A DNA stretch of 64,000 nt from Protula sp. h YS-2021 (GCA_949752745.1 OX457024.1:50241347-50305346); one strand, 5' to 3'; positions 11,425-23,238 are shown, counted from the first letter of the stretch. The notes: generated by a model from the letters alone, not told the origin. Made by a program: numbers and translations.

Positions 11425-12049
11425 TGTTTGTACACGGTTTTATTACTTTTTTAAATGAGCTGAGACTGACCCATCGGCAGTTTGTCAAATGGGTGAAGAT
11501 ATACAGATTTTGCATCTTCGGTAGAAAAAAAGCATTAAAATACCTTTTTTACAAACTGTCGCAATGCCTGGTAACACAATATCACATTGGGACTTTCAGT
11601 CTTCAGAGTAAAAGGCACTAAAATGTCATTTTTGAGAAATTCTAGGCGTCTTCCGTTACGTCTAAAATTCAGAACCATAAATATAGCTTACAAAACCTGG
11701 TAAGCAAAATACTACAAAAATAGGCTCTAGTTGTGGTGTTTGAACTGTGACTTTTCGCTTCTTAGGCACTCTCTTCATACTGGTCCACTCAGCTCATGCT
11801 TGGTGGCTGAGCTTCTAGTAGTAGCATTTGATGCCTTTTCAGAATTTTATGTGTGTCTGTTAATATTTTGGTCAAATGACCAAAAAAAGTCTGGTGGATG
11901 ACTTGGCATTTCTGTTAGCTTTCAAAGCAGCCAAATCGGATTTGCAGGAAGATAGCATTTTCAAAAAATAGAATACACAAACACACACACACAGACACAC
12001 ACAGTCCCGAGTATGTCGATGAATGGCGACACGTACTAGTTTACTCAGA

Positions 12050-12330
12050 AATCACCCCCAAGCCTGGTTATGTAGCTTCAGGAATAGGCTAAAGGTGTTC
12101 CGTAACTGACTTCTGGGCACATCACATATTTGTTCAGATATATTTAGATAAGGTAAACATTCGTAATTCTGAAATAGTACAAAATAGTCAAAATAGATCT
12201 TTGTAAATCGGGGATGTGGCAAGCGGTCAAAAAGGAGCATGTGTGTTACAAAAGAGCAATGGCTGGCTAATAAATTGTTTAACGTGTTCGGATACAATGA
12301 TGTTGATGTGCACTGGTCGCTCTAGTTTTG
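12050..12330 (+). repeat. rep-C tail fragment
   Basis: Matches the tail of the 1.3-2.7 kb rep-C element (CTTCTGGGCACAT, AATGGCTGGCTAATAAA, GTGTTCGGATAC, GGTCGCTCTAGTTTTG). 12,330-12,740 shows nothing recognisable. Confidence 0.55.
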
Positions 12331-12744
12331 TTATCGTTTTGGCCAAAACTGGCAAACTAAACAAATAGTTTAAAGATAAACACAAATAATGCTATTCCTC
12401 CCACAAATCCAGTCCGATTACTTTTCATAGAAATGTTGCCGAAGTGGTGTACCAAATCGGTGTGTAAATTTTGTCAAAATTGTCCAGTTTCTCTTTTCAC
12501 CTTTTAATGCTTCGCTTTTACGGCAGCACACAGTGTTCCGTGATATTCTTGTTTGTTAAGAGATCTTTTCTCTTTGTCATTAATTCTATGTGTGTGTTAG
12601 GGTTTCACATTTATATTTTTATTTGTGGTTAATTCTACGTGTACTTGGGTTTCATATTTATATATTTATATATTCTGCAAAATTGCAGAAATAAAATAAT
12701 CTTTTTACATTTTCGTGATTAAATGTTTTTTATTAGATCGGCCG

Positions 12745-13980
12745 TCACATCAATAGAGGGGCATCTATCGTCTGTATGTACGTATGTAAACTTTTACTTA
12801 AAATGCTTCTTCTCCTTCAGTTTTGATCGGATTGGTTTCAAATTTTGTACGAATGTTCTATAGGTAGGCCTCTCTTGATCCGCCAAAAATTGGCTAAATG
12901 GAGGAGGGGGGGGGGGCATTTAAAATTTTTGGTTGCCAATTTTCAAAATGCTTTTTCTCCCACAATTTGATCAGATTTTCTTTTAAATTTTGTGCAAATA
13001 TTCTCTAGGTAGGCCTATTTTGAAAAATTACTTATTTTGGCGATATGCCAAAAATTGGCCAGATAGGGGGCATTTTTAATATGTTCGTGTCTAATTTTCA
13101 AAATGCTTCTTCTGCCACAATATTTGATCGGATTTATTTCCAATTTTGAACAGTTGTTCTCGAGGTAGGCTTATCTTGAAAAGTTACTTTTTTGGTGATC
13201 CGCCAAAAATTGGCTAAATCGGGGGGGGGGGGGGGGGGTTTAAAGTTTTTTTTGCCAATTTTCAAAGTGCATCTCGAACTGTTTTAATCAGATTTTCTTC
13301 AAATTGTGTACGAATCTTCTTAACATAGGCCTCCCTTGAAATTTATTTTTTTTTTGGGCGATCCGCCAAAAAAATGGCCAACTGGGGGTCATTTTTAAAA
13401 TTTTTGTCTAATTTCAAAATACTTCTTTTCCCACAATTTTGATCGGATTCCTTTCCAATTCTGTTCAATTGTTCTCTAGATAGGTCTCTCTTGAAAAGAA
13501 ATTTTTGGCGATCCGCCAAAAATTGGCTAAATGGTGGGGATTTAAAAATTTTTGTTGCCAATTTTCAAAATGCTACTTCTCGGACATTTTTGATCAGATT
13601 TTCTTTAAATTTTGTACGGATGCTCTTAACATAGGCCTCTCTTGAAAATTCACTTTTTTCGCGATCCGGCAAAAATTGACCAAATGGTGTCAAATTTTCA
13701 AAATGCTTCTTCTCTAACAACTTTAATTTAATTGAATTCGCTTCCAATTTTGTACGATTGTTCTCTAGGTAGGCCTCCCTTGAAAAGTTGCTTTTATGGT
13801 GATCTGCCAAACATTGGTCAAATAGGGGGCATTTATACTTTTATGGTTTCAAAATGCTTCTTTTCACACAATTTTGATCAGATTTTCTTTAAATTTTGTT
13901 ACGAATGTTCTTAGCATAGGCCTCGCTTGAAATAGTACTTTTAGGCGCTCCGCCAAAAATTGGCCAAATGGGGGCATTTT
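12745..13980 (+). repeat. rep-A tandem block 2
   Basis: Starts with the leader CATCAATAGAGGGGCATC. It holds about eight units of roughly 155 bp with the GGCGATCCGCCAAAAATTGG dyad. The G run after CCAAAT is 4 to 6 nt in most units but G18 at 13,221-13,238. Confidence 0.8.
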
Positions 13981-13983
13981 TTA

Positions 13984-15885
13984 GACCAGCCTACTATGTC
14001 GGTCTGGTCTTATCCTATCAATAGAGGGGTATCCGTCGTCTGTATGTACGTATGTACGTGTGTAAACTTTTACTTAAAATGCTTCTTCTCCTTCAGTTTT
14101 GATCGGATTCCTCTCAAATTTTACACGTTCTCTAGGTAGGCTTCTCTTAAAAAAATTTTTTTTTGGCGATCCGCCAAACATTGGCTAAATGGGGGACATT
14201 TGAAATTTTTCGGTTGTCAAATTTCAAAATGCTTCTTCTCCCACAATTTTGATCAGATTTTCTTCAAATTTTGGATAGCTGTTCTCTAGGTAGACCTTTC
14301 TTGAAAAATTACTCTTTTTGGCGATCCGCCAAAAATTGGCCAAATTGGGGACCTTTGTAATTTCGTGGTCAATTTTCAAAATACTTCTTCGCGAACAATT
14401 TTGATCAGATTTTCGTCAAATTTTGCAAGAATATTGCCTAGGCAGGCCTCTTTTGAAAAATTACTCATTTTGGCGATCCGCCAAAAATTGGCCAAATTGG
14501 GGACATTTTTTAATTTTTTGGTATCTAATTTTCAAATTGCTTCTTCTCCAATAATTCTGATCGGATTCCTTTCCAATTTTGAAAAGTTGTTTTCTAGGTA
14601 CACCTCTCTTGAAAAATTACTCTTTTTGGCGATCCGCCAAAAATTGGCCAAATTGGGGACATTTGTAATTTCATGGTTGCCAATTTTCAAAATGCTTCTT
14701 CTCCCACAATTTTGATCAGATTTTCTTAATATTTTGCACAAATATTCCTTAGGTAGGGCTCCTTTCAAAAATTACTCATTTTGGCGATCCGCCAAAAATT
14801 GGCCAAATGGGGGACATTTTTAATTTTTTCTTTTTGTATTTAATTTTTCAAGTTGGTTCTTCTCCAACAATTTTGATCGGATTCCTTTCGAATTTTGGAT
14901 AGATCTTCTCTAGGTAGACCCCTCTTGAAAATTACTCTTTTTGGCGATCCGCCAAAATTGGCGAAATTGTGGACATTTGTAATTTTGTGGTTGTCAATTT
15001 TCAAAAGGCTTTTTTCACACAATTTTGATCAGATTTTCTTCAAATTTTGTACGAATGTTCCCTATGTAGTCCTCTTTTGAAAAATTACTCAGTTTGGCGA
15101 TTTGCCAAAAATTGGCGATGTAGGGGGGGGGGGGTATTTTTTAAATTTTTTTTGGGTATTAAATTTTCAAAATGCCTCTTCTCCCACAATTTTGATCGGA
15201 TTCTTTTCCAATTTTGAACATTTGTTCTCTATGTAGGCCTCTCTTGAAAAATTACTTTTTTGCCGGTCTGTCAAATATTGGCTAAATGGCAGGCATTTAA
15301 AATTTTTCGTTGCCAGTTTTTAAAATGCTTCTTCTCGATGAATTTTGATCGGATTTTCTTCAAATTTTGTACGAATGTTCTTAACATAGTCCTCCCTTGA
15401 AAATTCATTTTTCTTGGCGATCCCCCTAAAATTAGTCAAATGGGGGGCATTTTTAATTTATGGTGCCTGATTTTCAAAATGCTTCTTTTCCCACAATTTT
15501 GATCGGATTCCTTTCCAATTTTGTTCTCTAGATAGGCCTATCTTGAACGTTTACTCTTTTTGGCGATCTGCCCAAAATTGTTCAAATTGCTAACATTTGT
15601 GATTTTATGCTTGTCAATTTTTAAAATGCTTTTTTTCACACAATTTTGATCAGATTTTCTTCAAATTTTGTACGATTATTCTCTAAGTAGTCCGTTTTTG
15701 AAAAAAATTACTCATTTTGGCAATCCGCCAAAAATTGGCCATGCGAGGGTTTTTTTTTTTATTTATTGGCGTTTAATTTTGAAAATCCTTCTTCTCCAAC
15801 AATTTTTATTGAATTCATTTCCACTTTTGTACGATTCTTCTCCAGCTAGGCCCCTCTTGAAAAACTAATTTTTGGGCCATCCGCC
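13984..15885 (+). repeat. rep-A tandem block 3
   Basis: Opens with the hairpin leader ACCAGCCTACTATGTCGGTC and continues for about twelve rep-A units at 150-160 bp spacing (unit starts near 14,220, 14,375, 14,530, 14,685, 14,843, 14,997). It ends where sat51 begins. Block 3, sat51 array 4 and the tail copy the order seen at 4.3-6.8 kb. Confidence 0.82.
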
Positions 15886-15889
15886 AGAA

Positions 15890-16690
15890 CTTCTAAGTTG
15901 AATAAACATACGCATTGGTCCGAAATACGGACCGCGCATCGACGCAAGTTTGGTAAACATGCGCACTGGTTCCAAAGTTAAACAAATGTGCGCATTGGTC
16001 ACAAATGCAAACCGCGCGTCAATGCAAGTTAAACATGCGTAGTGGTCCGAAATAATAAACGCGTATCAACGCAAATTAAATAAACTTGCGCAGTGGTCCG
16101 AAATGCGAACCGCTTATCAACGCAACTTAAATAAACATGCGCAGTGGTCCGAAATGTAAACAGCTTATCAACGCAAGCGAAATAAATATGTGCAATTGTC
16201 CGAATCGCGAACATCTCATCAAAGGAAGTTGAATATACATGCGCATTGGTCCGAATCGACGCATGTTAAGTAAACTTATCTAAAATAAGAATCGTGCATC
16301 ACTGCAAATTAAATAAACATGCGCACTAGTCCGAAATGTCAAACGCGCATCAACACAAGAGAAACAAACATGCGCAGTGGTACGAAATGCGAACGGCTTA
16401 TCAACGTAAGTTGAATAAACATGCAAACTGGTCTGAAATGCGAGCAGTGGATCAACGCAGGTAAACATGCACAGCAATGCATATTAAATAAACACGCGCA
16501 CTGGTTCGCTTTGCGAATCGCACATCAACACAAGCTAAATAAACATGCACACTGGTCCGAAATGCGAACAGAACATAACGGCAAGCTAAATAAACATGCG
16601 TATTTTTCCAAAATGCGAACCGCACACAACGCAAATTAAATAAACATGCGCACTGGTCGGTAATGCAAACCGCGCAAAATAACACATACC
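15890..16690 (+). repeat. sat51 array 4
   Basis: About 15 units of the 51-bp satellite in plus orientation. Some units are shortened by internal deletion. Open frames follow the repeat. Confidence 0.88.
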
Positions 16691-17300
16691 AAAACATTAG
16701 AACTTAAGTAATGATGTCTTAAACACGGCGTTTTCTTCTTTTCAAAAGGCACATATGTTTGGTCTTTTCTGGTCGTTTCTGCTGCTTGAACTAAATGTGT
16801 ATGTCCGATAGTACATGTCAACAGTACACGTGTGTGGATACAATTTCGATACGGTGTTCGAAGTTATTTTTCTGGGAAACATATCTTTGCATGTATTTAT
16901 CGGTCTATGTTCCGGTCCGTTGCTAAATTGATTATTTGGCTAGCTCATTGCTATCTCGTCTTTTGAAGCCCAATTTTTCAGGGAAAGTCCTTTGTTCACG
17001 CACGCTGGATTTGTTCATCCCTTTTCGTAAGCTGGGGCTTTGTCCTTGGACAACCTTGTTCAATGTGACTACCACTTTTGGCAACCAGACAAGCTTATTC
17101 ATAGATTCACTGGATCTCGGCTGGTCACAATGTCCCTGGACATTCTTGTAATTTTTTGGTGTCTAATTTTCAAATTGCTTCTCCCAAATTTTCATCGGAT
17201 TTCTTTTCAATTTTGTACAATTGTTCTTTAGGCAGTCTTCCCTTGAAAAATTACTTTTTTGGCGATTCGGTAAAATTGGTTACATGGAGGGGGACATTTT
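16690..17300 (+). repeat. composite-element tail copy 2 plus rep-A remnant
   Basis: 16,690-17,150 is closely similar to 6,320-6,770 (TTTGTCCTTGGACAACCTTG, CACTGGATCTCGGCTGGTCA). At 17,150 it joins a partial rep-A unit (GGTGTCTAATTTTCAAATTG). Confidence 0.75.
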
Positions 17301-17353
17301 TAGCCCTCAGCCACAAAATGGCAAAGAACTTGGTATGGCCGTGTCCATCCGTT

Positions 17354-17702
17354 AACATTTGGCTCGTGAATACTCTCTAGCCTACAGTTCTTTTGCAGCT
17401 GCTTAGATATTTTAGATATAGCTAATATATGGACTAACAAAGATCGGTACTGTATATGAATCATTCGCCAAAGGAGAGTGGCTCAGCTGAACTTTGATTT
17501 TTTTTATTTCTAACTTTATCAAGTGTCGTTAACATTTGGCTTGTGAACACTCTAGGCTACAATTCTTTTGCAATTGCTGAGATATTTGAGATATAGCTAT
17601 ATGGACTAATAAAGATCGGTATTGTATGTGAGCCAAATTCATCCAAGGACAGTGCTCATCTGGACTTTGAATTTTTTTTATTTCTACTATTATCAATTGT
17701 CG
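17354..17702 (+). repeat. two-copy tandem repeat, ~174 bp unit
   Basis: Two direct copies start with GTTAACATTTGGCT(C/T)GTGAA at 17,354 and 17,528. They share GATATAGCTA, AAAGATCGGTA(C/T)TGTAT and CTTTGA(T/A)TTTTTTTTATTTC. Confidence 0.8.
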
Positions 17703-17779
17703 TTAATCGATAGTTATGTTTTTAAATAGCCTAGAGAATGCCAAGACATTCGAGAATCTTTTGAGAAACGATGAAATCC

Positions 17780-18660
17780 CACGTGCAGTTAATAACCTTG
17801 ATTATTTAACAAAACAGCCGACAAAACGGGGAAGATGGGGAGGGAGTTGTGTAAGATTTATCACGCAATAATTTTTACGGAATGGCGCCTTTCTTATTTG
17901 TAAGTTTAATTTTGACCAAAAACCGCGCGACTTATCAAAGGAAAAGGAAACCCAAATGTGAAGTCGATCCGACTTTCTGCTATCGAGATATTGTTACCTG
18001 ACTTGTTTACCTAACGACGCCATATGTCGTTTTCCTTCGTTCTAATCCTCCCACAATTTGACAGGATCTACAAGCAGCATTCCTACCAAGGTATAACTTT
18101 CGCTTATAGTTAACGGCTGAAAAATCTCACACAAAAGATTTTAATACAATGACGTCATACTCCTTTCTTAATTTGCTACATGCGTTACCAGTTGATACAG
18201 ATGCCCGACTGACCTAAGGGAATTTTCATATAAAATTTGAAGTTGACACTACCTCCTGTTATCGAGATATTTTGCAAACAAGATCTTGTTCAAACTATGA
18301 TCATACTTCACATAATGGCCTCATGTCATTTTCGTTCGTCCTACTCGCGACAAAATTTGACAGAATCTTTCAGACCTATCAAGCAACAATACAACCAAAC
18401 TTGATTTTTTCCGATGTTAAGCGCATGAGAAATCTAACAAACAAGATTGTAGTGCAATGGCGTCATACACCTTCCTTTATCAAGCAGCAAGTCTAAAAAG
18501 TTGAAAGAATAAACAGAGTTTGAAGTCAATTCCATTTTTCGTTCTCCAGATATCTTTCGCTTTTCTTCACACACACACACATACACACACACAGAACGTA
18601 CAAACACTTCATGTCTCCCCTCGGTCGGGTGGGGAGCAGCATCATTTGTCAAGTCTTAAT
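17780..18660 (+). repeat. rep-B copy
   Basis: Runs from GCAGTTAATAACCTTG with AACAGCCGACAAAACGGGG to a CA-rich stretch at 18,567-18,592 and ATGTCTCCCCTCGGTCGGGT. Internal sub-units carry CGACTTTCTGCTATCGAGAT and TTGACAG(A/G)ATCT. It abuts Polinton element 1. Confidence 0.65.
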
Positions 18661-18699
18661 TCAGAACGCTCCGTCATCTCATCTGTAAGGATACTGCTG

Positions 18700-19595
18700 G
18701 ATCGATGAATTCTCATGCGGTGAATTTAGCCAATCGTGTAAAGTATATAGCACGCTTTCATTTAAATAATGAGGGTGGCAAAATAGCTGAAGCAGGAATT
18801 AATGGTTTACATAATCGTTATTTGCATACGCGTCTAAGCCGTCAGTTTAATTTTAAGGGTGCCGTAAGAATTTGTTTGAGCAAGATGGTTATCTCCCCAA
18901 TGGTACGAGTATGAAATTGCGTTTGCATAGGCAAAAAGATAAATATTTATTAATGGCTGTAAATGAAACCTTTAAGGTAGAAGTGAGATGGGTTTGTAAC
19001 CATTCGCAAAGTGAGGGCTAGTCCAGGTATTCAGTTAAGACATACAGATGATGGATGAAAACCCCTGCCAAGTTTCCTACTACCACAAAAGAATGTAAAA
19101 TTATAGCCATTGCCGCTGAGTTTCAATCGTATGTGAAAGACAACACCTTTTTGGGTCAATTGCCAAAACGTATTGTAATTTGAATGGTTAATAATGAAGC
19201 AATTGCTGGAACAGTGTTGAGAAATCCGTAAAATTTCGAACACTTTGATATTAATTACATGCAACTTTACACTGATGGTAGATCAGTCCTATCCAAACTC
19301 TCAAGCTTAACATTGTTGAAGGAACATATCTTAACATTTTTGAAACTCTTTATAAATCTTTTGATAAATTGAATGATGAGAAAAGCTCCATCATAAAACG
19401 GGAAGATTGACCTAGAAGTTATGCTTTGTTTTCTCTCAACTTAACACCTGATTATGATAGTATTGACCATTATCAAACATGGCAACTTGCGGCTATAGAT
19501 GAATTTTGTCAACGCCTTGCAAAATACATTCAATGTCAGAGTCTATGCTGAATGTGGCATCAGTGAAATAAGCGCGAATCGAAGTATTCAGTTTG
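18700..19595 (+). pseudogene. Polinton capsid-like gene remnant (F54H12.2-like)
   Basis: Three reading frames must be visited to follow it, with in-frame stops and frameshifts. Recognisable stretches are YLHTRLSRQFNF near 18,820, FEQDGYLPNGTSMKLRL near 18,872-18,922, a block ending FLGQLPKRIVI near 19,147-19,181, and LNLTPDYDSIDHYQTWQL near 19,440. The order and wording match the F54H12.2-like proteins carried by animal Polinton/Maverick elements. I take these to be virion structural (capsid) proteins. An adenain-like protease follows directly, as expected in a Polinton. The gene cannot make protein. The 5' end is missing or replaced by rep-B at about 18,690. Confidence 0.65.
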
Positions 19596-19596
19596 T

Positions 19597-20003
19597 TTGT
19601 CCATCATGTATACGAAGCAGAGAGATGCCACATTGACACATTGTGTCTTATTCCACAGAGTGTTTCTCATGGATCAACTGGCAGCATTACAGCAAGGGGC
19701 CCATGTAAACTCAGACAACCATGTTGAACCTGGTGAACATTGGGTTGTCGTGTACTTTGACAAATTTGTAGAATATTTTGACTCTTATAGACTGGCACCT
19801 ATAGATAATCGTTTAGAAAAGTTGTTAAATAATAAGTATGTATTTAATTCCATACCATTGCAGCAGCTCATTTCCACTACTTGTGGTTTTTATTGTGTCT
19901 GTATTATGTATATTTTATATATATTACACACATGTTAAAAAGAAGTGGAGATTTTGCAGTAAAAAGCTTTGTATATAGACGTTATAAACCATTGTTCAAT
20001 TAA
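19597..20003 (+). pseudogene. Polinton adenain-like cysteine protease remnant (PRO)
   Basis: A 113-codon open stretch (19,597-19,938) carries the C5/adenain signature. His48 lies in EPGEHWVVVYFD, Asp62 in YFDSYRL, Gln89 in IPLQQLIS, and Cys96 in STTCGFYC, with Gln and Cys seven residues apart as in adenovirus protease. After a frameshift near 19,930 a basic C-terminal stretch (DFAVKSFVYRRYKPLFN) runs to the stop at 20,001-20,003. In Polintons this enzyme is thought to mature virion proteins. All four catalytic residues are still present, but the frameshift and the ill-defined N-terminus make this a pseudogene. It is downstream of the capsid-like remnant on the same strand. Confidence 0.8.
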
Positions 20004-20383
20004 ACTTATTCATTTTTTAATCTATAATTTTAGTGACATATTTATAAATGTATTTTTGTAAATAATTACTGCTACACTGCCATACTAATGTCATACTGGT
20101 GTCATGTCATTCTAATGAGTGACTGGGATCACTGGCGTGTTGTTAATTCACCTGTAAATCCCCTTTCGTTCTTAAGGAGGGGCCCTGGCGAGGTGTTAAC
20201 TCACCTATAAACCATATATCATATACATTATTATGCTTTATAATAAAGTATTGTTTGAGGGAGAAGTTGAAAAGCATCACGTGTGTGTGTGTTTTTTTAT
20301 TTAACATAATAAATCACAAATATTGGCAATTGATTCAACAACAATTTAACTAATCACAAATATTTATAATTATTGAGAACAAA

Positions 20384-20955
20384 ACTAGATGCTCGAGAAG
20401 CATGAATCCGCCGGGGTTTGGGCAAAATTTGAAAGTAATTTTTTAACAATTTACCGTTTCGTTATTTTCTCTCGTACTTCCAAAATTCCTGGTTACTGCA
20501 CTGCACTGCAGACTCCAGTATATGCTAACAATAAAACACACTTTGCAAATGTTTAAAAATTCACCATTTCGTCAATTTCTGTCTTATTTTAAAAAAAGTC
20601 CTGGTCACTGCACTGCACAAGGGTTGGAACCACCCCTAGGTGAATTTTCAAACGAATCCATCCACTAATAAAAGCTCTAGACGCGTGAGACTGACTCCAG
20701 TACATGTTAACTCCGAAAACACACTTTGCAAATGTTTAACAATTCACCATTTTGCCAATTTCTCTCGTATTTCAAAAATTCCTGGTCACTGCACTGCACA
20801 AAGGTTGGAACCACCCCTGGGTAAAATTTGAGACGAATACATCCACTAATAAATGCTCTAGGCGTGTGAGACTGAAAGTGCACAGGCAGACGGACGGACA
20901 GACAGACGGACAGAATGAAAACTATCCGCCCCCGACGGATAAATATTTGAAATAA
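20384..20955 (+). repeat. dispersed repeat with internal ~165 bp duplication
   Basis: Begins ACTAGATGCTCGAGAAGCAT and ends in GACGGACAGACAGACGGACA then ATCCGCCCCCGACGGATA. Internal copies share ACACACTTTGCAAATGTTTA and CCTGGTCACTGCACTGCACA (20,520-20,690 and 20,690-20,860). It lies between PRO and the convergent gene, so it probably inserted into Polinton element 1. 20,003-20,384 holds only AT-rich sequence. Confidence 0.6.
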
Positions 20956-20958
20956 ATA

Positions 20959-21545
20959 TTATGCTAATTCATGCAACATAACAGTCCACTCACAACAACT
21001 TAAATTGATATGAGTATCATAAATGTTATCACTCCGTTTGTAAATGCTATGAAAACTGACATAACATTGATCCAACCCAATTACTGTCACATCGACATAG
21101 TTTGATGGTATCAATTCATTTAAACCTTTCATAGTCTTTATCATAGTCCACATATTGGCCGTAAATGCAATACTTTTTGAACCATGTACCAACTGTACAT
21201 GTCCATTTGGTTCAAAGTTAAAATTTCAAATTCTTGCCAAGCATAAAAAACTTAGCTCCAATGTTCCGCACTGGAAGTGGTGAAATCGTAGCGTTCGGTA
21301 AGAAGCTCGCCATACTGTTGAAACTGTACAAAGCGTTCACCATCACGTACAATGACTCTCACTTAAAGATCTGCTGAGACTTGTAGATGAAATCCTGGTA
21401 TTAGTAAGGATTCAAAATAATCCTTCGTCACGGCTCGATATTCAGGAGATGGGATAATTAAAGTTCAACTGTAATAGATCGTCAGTTCACCCAAATAAGA
21501 ACCGAGTTCATGATGACAAATGAGTTCTTTGTTTCTTCGTTTGTG
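20959..21545 (-). pseudogene. decayed Polinton-associated accessory gene, convergent with PRO
   Basis: On the minus strand, frames interrupted by stops and frameshifts read HKRRNKELI, then GSYLGELTIYYS, then PSPEYRAVTKDYFESLLIPG, then RVIVRDGERFVQFQQYGELL, and finally YKRSDNIYDTHINL before the end. The last 77 codons (20,959-21,192) are open. The wording resembles an uncharacterised gene I associate with invertebrate Polinton elements, but I cannot give it a name or function. Convergent placement beyond PRO fits a Polinton terminal arm. Confidence is moderate that it is an old coding gene and low that it belongs to the element. Confidence 0.45.
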
Positions 21546-21558
21546 TCTCATATTGTTT

Positions 21559-21830
21559 TTACTTATGTTTCTTTGCAGGAGGTTGCTCTGACTCATCAGC
21601 TAACCTTTTTATACGTATGTTTTGCATTAATGCTGCATGAGTATCATCACATGTATGATCTGCATATTGTTCAGCTTTGTTGAAGACATGGAAGCAAACG
21701 GGGCAAGTAATAAGTCCTCTTTCTTTACAAAAGGCAATCAGTTTTTCACATAAATGTCTTTCAATTCATCTAAGTTTAACAGTACTGCATAACACTATAC
21801 ACATTTCACTTCTCCAGTTGGGATATCCAT
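21559..21830 (-). pseudogene. small C2-type zinc-finger/NLS-like protein remnant
   Basis: It starts with MDIPTGEVKCV at 21,830. After a stop and a frameshift near 21,780 it continues as LIAFCKERGLITCPVCFHVF, then NKAEQYADHTCDD, ending with a basic tail PPAKKHK and a stop at 21,559-21,561. The CPVC plus H/C pattern suggests a single small zinc-binding module, and the tail looks like a nuclear localisation signal. It lies 14 nt upstream of the decayed accessory gene on the same strand, so the two were probably expressed together in Polinton element 1. Function unknown. Confidence 0.45.
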
Positions 21831-22059
21831 GTTCTCACTTCGCTGTCTTGATAGTGAATGATGGAAATTGATTCAGTACTTGCGAAGTTATGCTCGTTTA
21901 AAATTTTGATAAACGACATCAACTAAAATAAAAACTTAGTTATACTGAACATTATGCTGAAAGAATGGTTGAAATCGGTCCAGCAGTTGTGAAGTTATGC
22001 GCTGTTGAAGTTGAAAGGTCTGCCTAACATACTATATGGCCTTGCTGTGGGGCCTCGAA

Positions 22060-22475
22060 AAATGAAGTGTTCAGAATTGTCTGCAACGTAAAACTATGCC
22101 AAAATATCATTTTCCCGCCTGGTCAGGGGCGGGGGGGGGGGGGCGGAGGCGGGGGTTCAATAACGAAAAATGTTCAGAATTGTTCGAATCTTAAAACAAT
22201 GTTAAAATTTCAATTTCTCGCCTTGGGGTGGGGGGGGGGGGGTCCGAAAATGGAAGATGTACAGAATTGTCTCAAACGTAAAACTCTGCCAAAATCTCAA
22301 TGTCCCGCCTAGGGGGAGGGGTGGGAGGTCCGAAAATGAAAAATGCTCAGATATGTCTGACACGTAAAAATTATGCCAAAATGTCAATTTCCCGTTTGAG
22401 GGGAGGGTCCGAAAATGAAAAATGTTCAGAATTGTCTGAAACGTAAAACTATGCCAAAATGTCAATTTCCCGTTT
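22060..22475 (+). repeat. rep-E tandem array (80-100 bp unit)
   Basis: Five units carry AATGTTCAGAATTGTCTGAA, GTAAAACTATGCCAAAATGT, CAATTTCCCGCC, and a variable G-rich run. The reverse-complement family is at 54,690-55,135. 21,880-22,060 and 22,480-22,990 show no gene. Confidence 0.8.
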
Positions 22476-22995
22476 AGGCAGGGGTTTCATGAGACTTCTA
22501 GATATATCCAAGTCTCCTTTCCCCTCTACTGAAAACAACACAAACGGGCAGTCTGCCTCCCCCCGCCCAAAAATCCCATTTTTGTGGATCTAGCTTTTTT
22601 CCGATACCCGTGGCAATATAAATGCCAGGTGTCCTCAATCCCGCCCCCCACCTCTACACACCTTACTGCCCTTCCTACAGGATGGACTCTGTATGAAGCT
22701 TGTCAACGAGTGTTGTTTTGCATTCTACTTTCATGTGCGATACCACAGCAACCAAGCTTCCTGTGCAGACTGTACTTTGCATTTGTATAGTATATATACA
22801 CACACATCTATATTTCCTGTTTTTTTTTATCATATTTTTAAGCCAGGGGTTTCTCAGTAAAACTGTTGCTCGAATTTGAAAAAAAAAAAAAAAAAAACAT
22901 GTAAAAAAGCGATCCTTTCACGAAGCAGACGTCTACGTTATAAAAAGTTTGAAGTCGGTTCAACTTCGACTCTGGAGATTTCTTGTTCACAAAAC

Positions 22996-23238
22996 ACACA
23001 CAGAGACACACAGAGAGACACACACACAGAGAGACACACACAGAGACACAGAGAGACACACACACAGAGAGACACACACAGAGACACAGAGAGACACACA
23101 CACAGAGACACACACACACAGAGACACACAGAGAGACACACACACACAGAGAGACACACACACAGAGAGACACACACAGAGACACAGAGAGACACACACA
23201 CAGAGACACACACACACAGAGACACACAGAGAGACACA
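22996..23238 (+). repeat. CACAGAGA-type microsatellite
   Basis: About 240 bp of mixed CA and GA dinucleotides (ACACACAGAGAGACACACAC pattern). All six frames are partly open and give His-Arg-Glu-Thr or Cys-Val-Ser-Leu repeats, which are artefacts. Confidence 0.95.

Larger units (their letters stand above)
18700..21880 (+). mobile_element. Polinton/Maverick element 1 (fragment)
   Basis: Capsid-like and protease remnants on plus, two accessory remnants convergent on minus, and a repeat inserted between them. No integrase, ATPase or polymerase is present on either side, so only one arm survives. It lies 36 kb to the left of element 2 on the same strand and cannot be its missing right arm without rearrangement. 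Confidence 0.7.
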
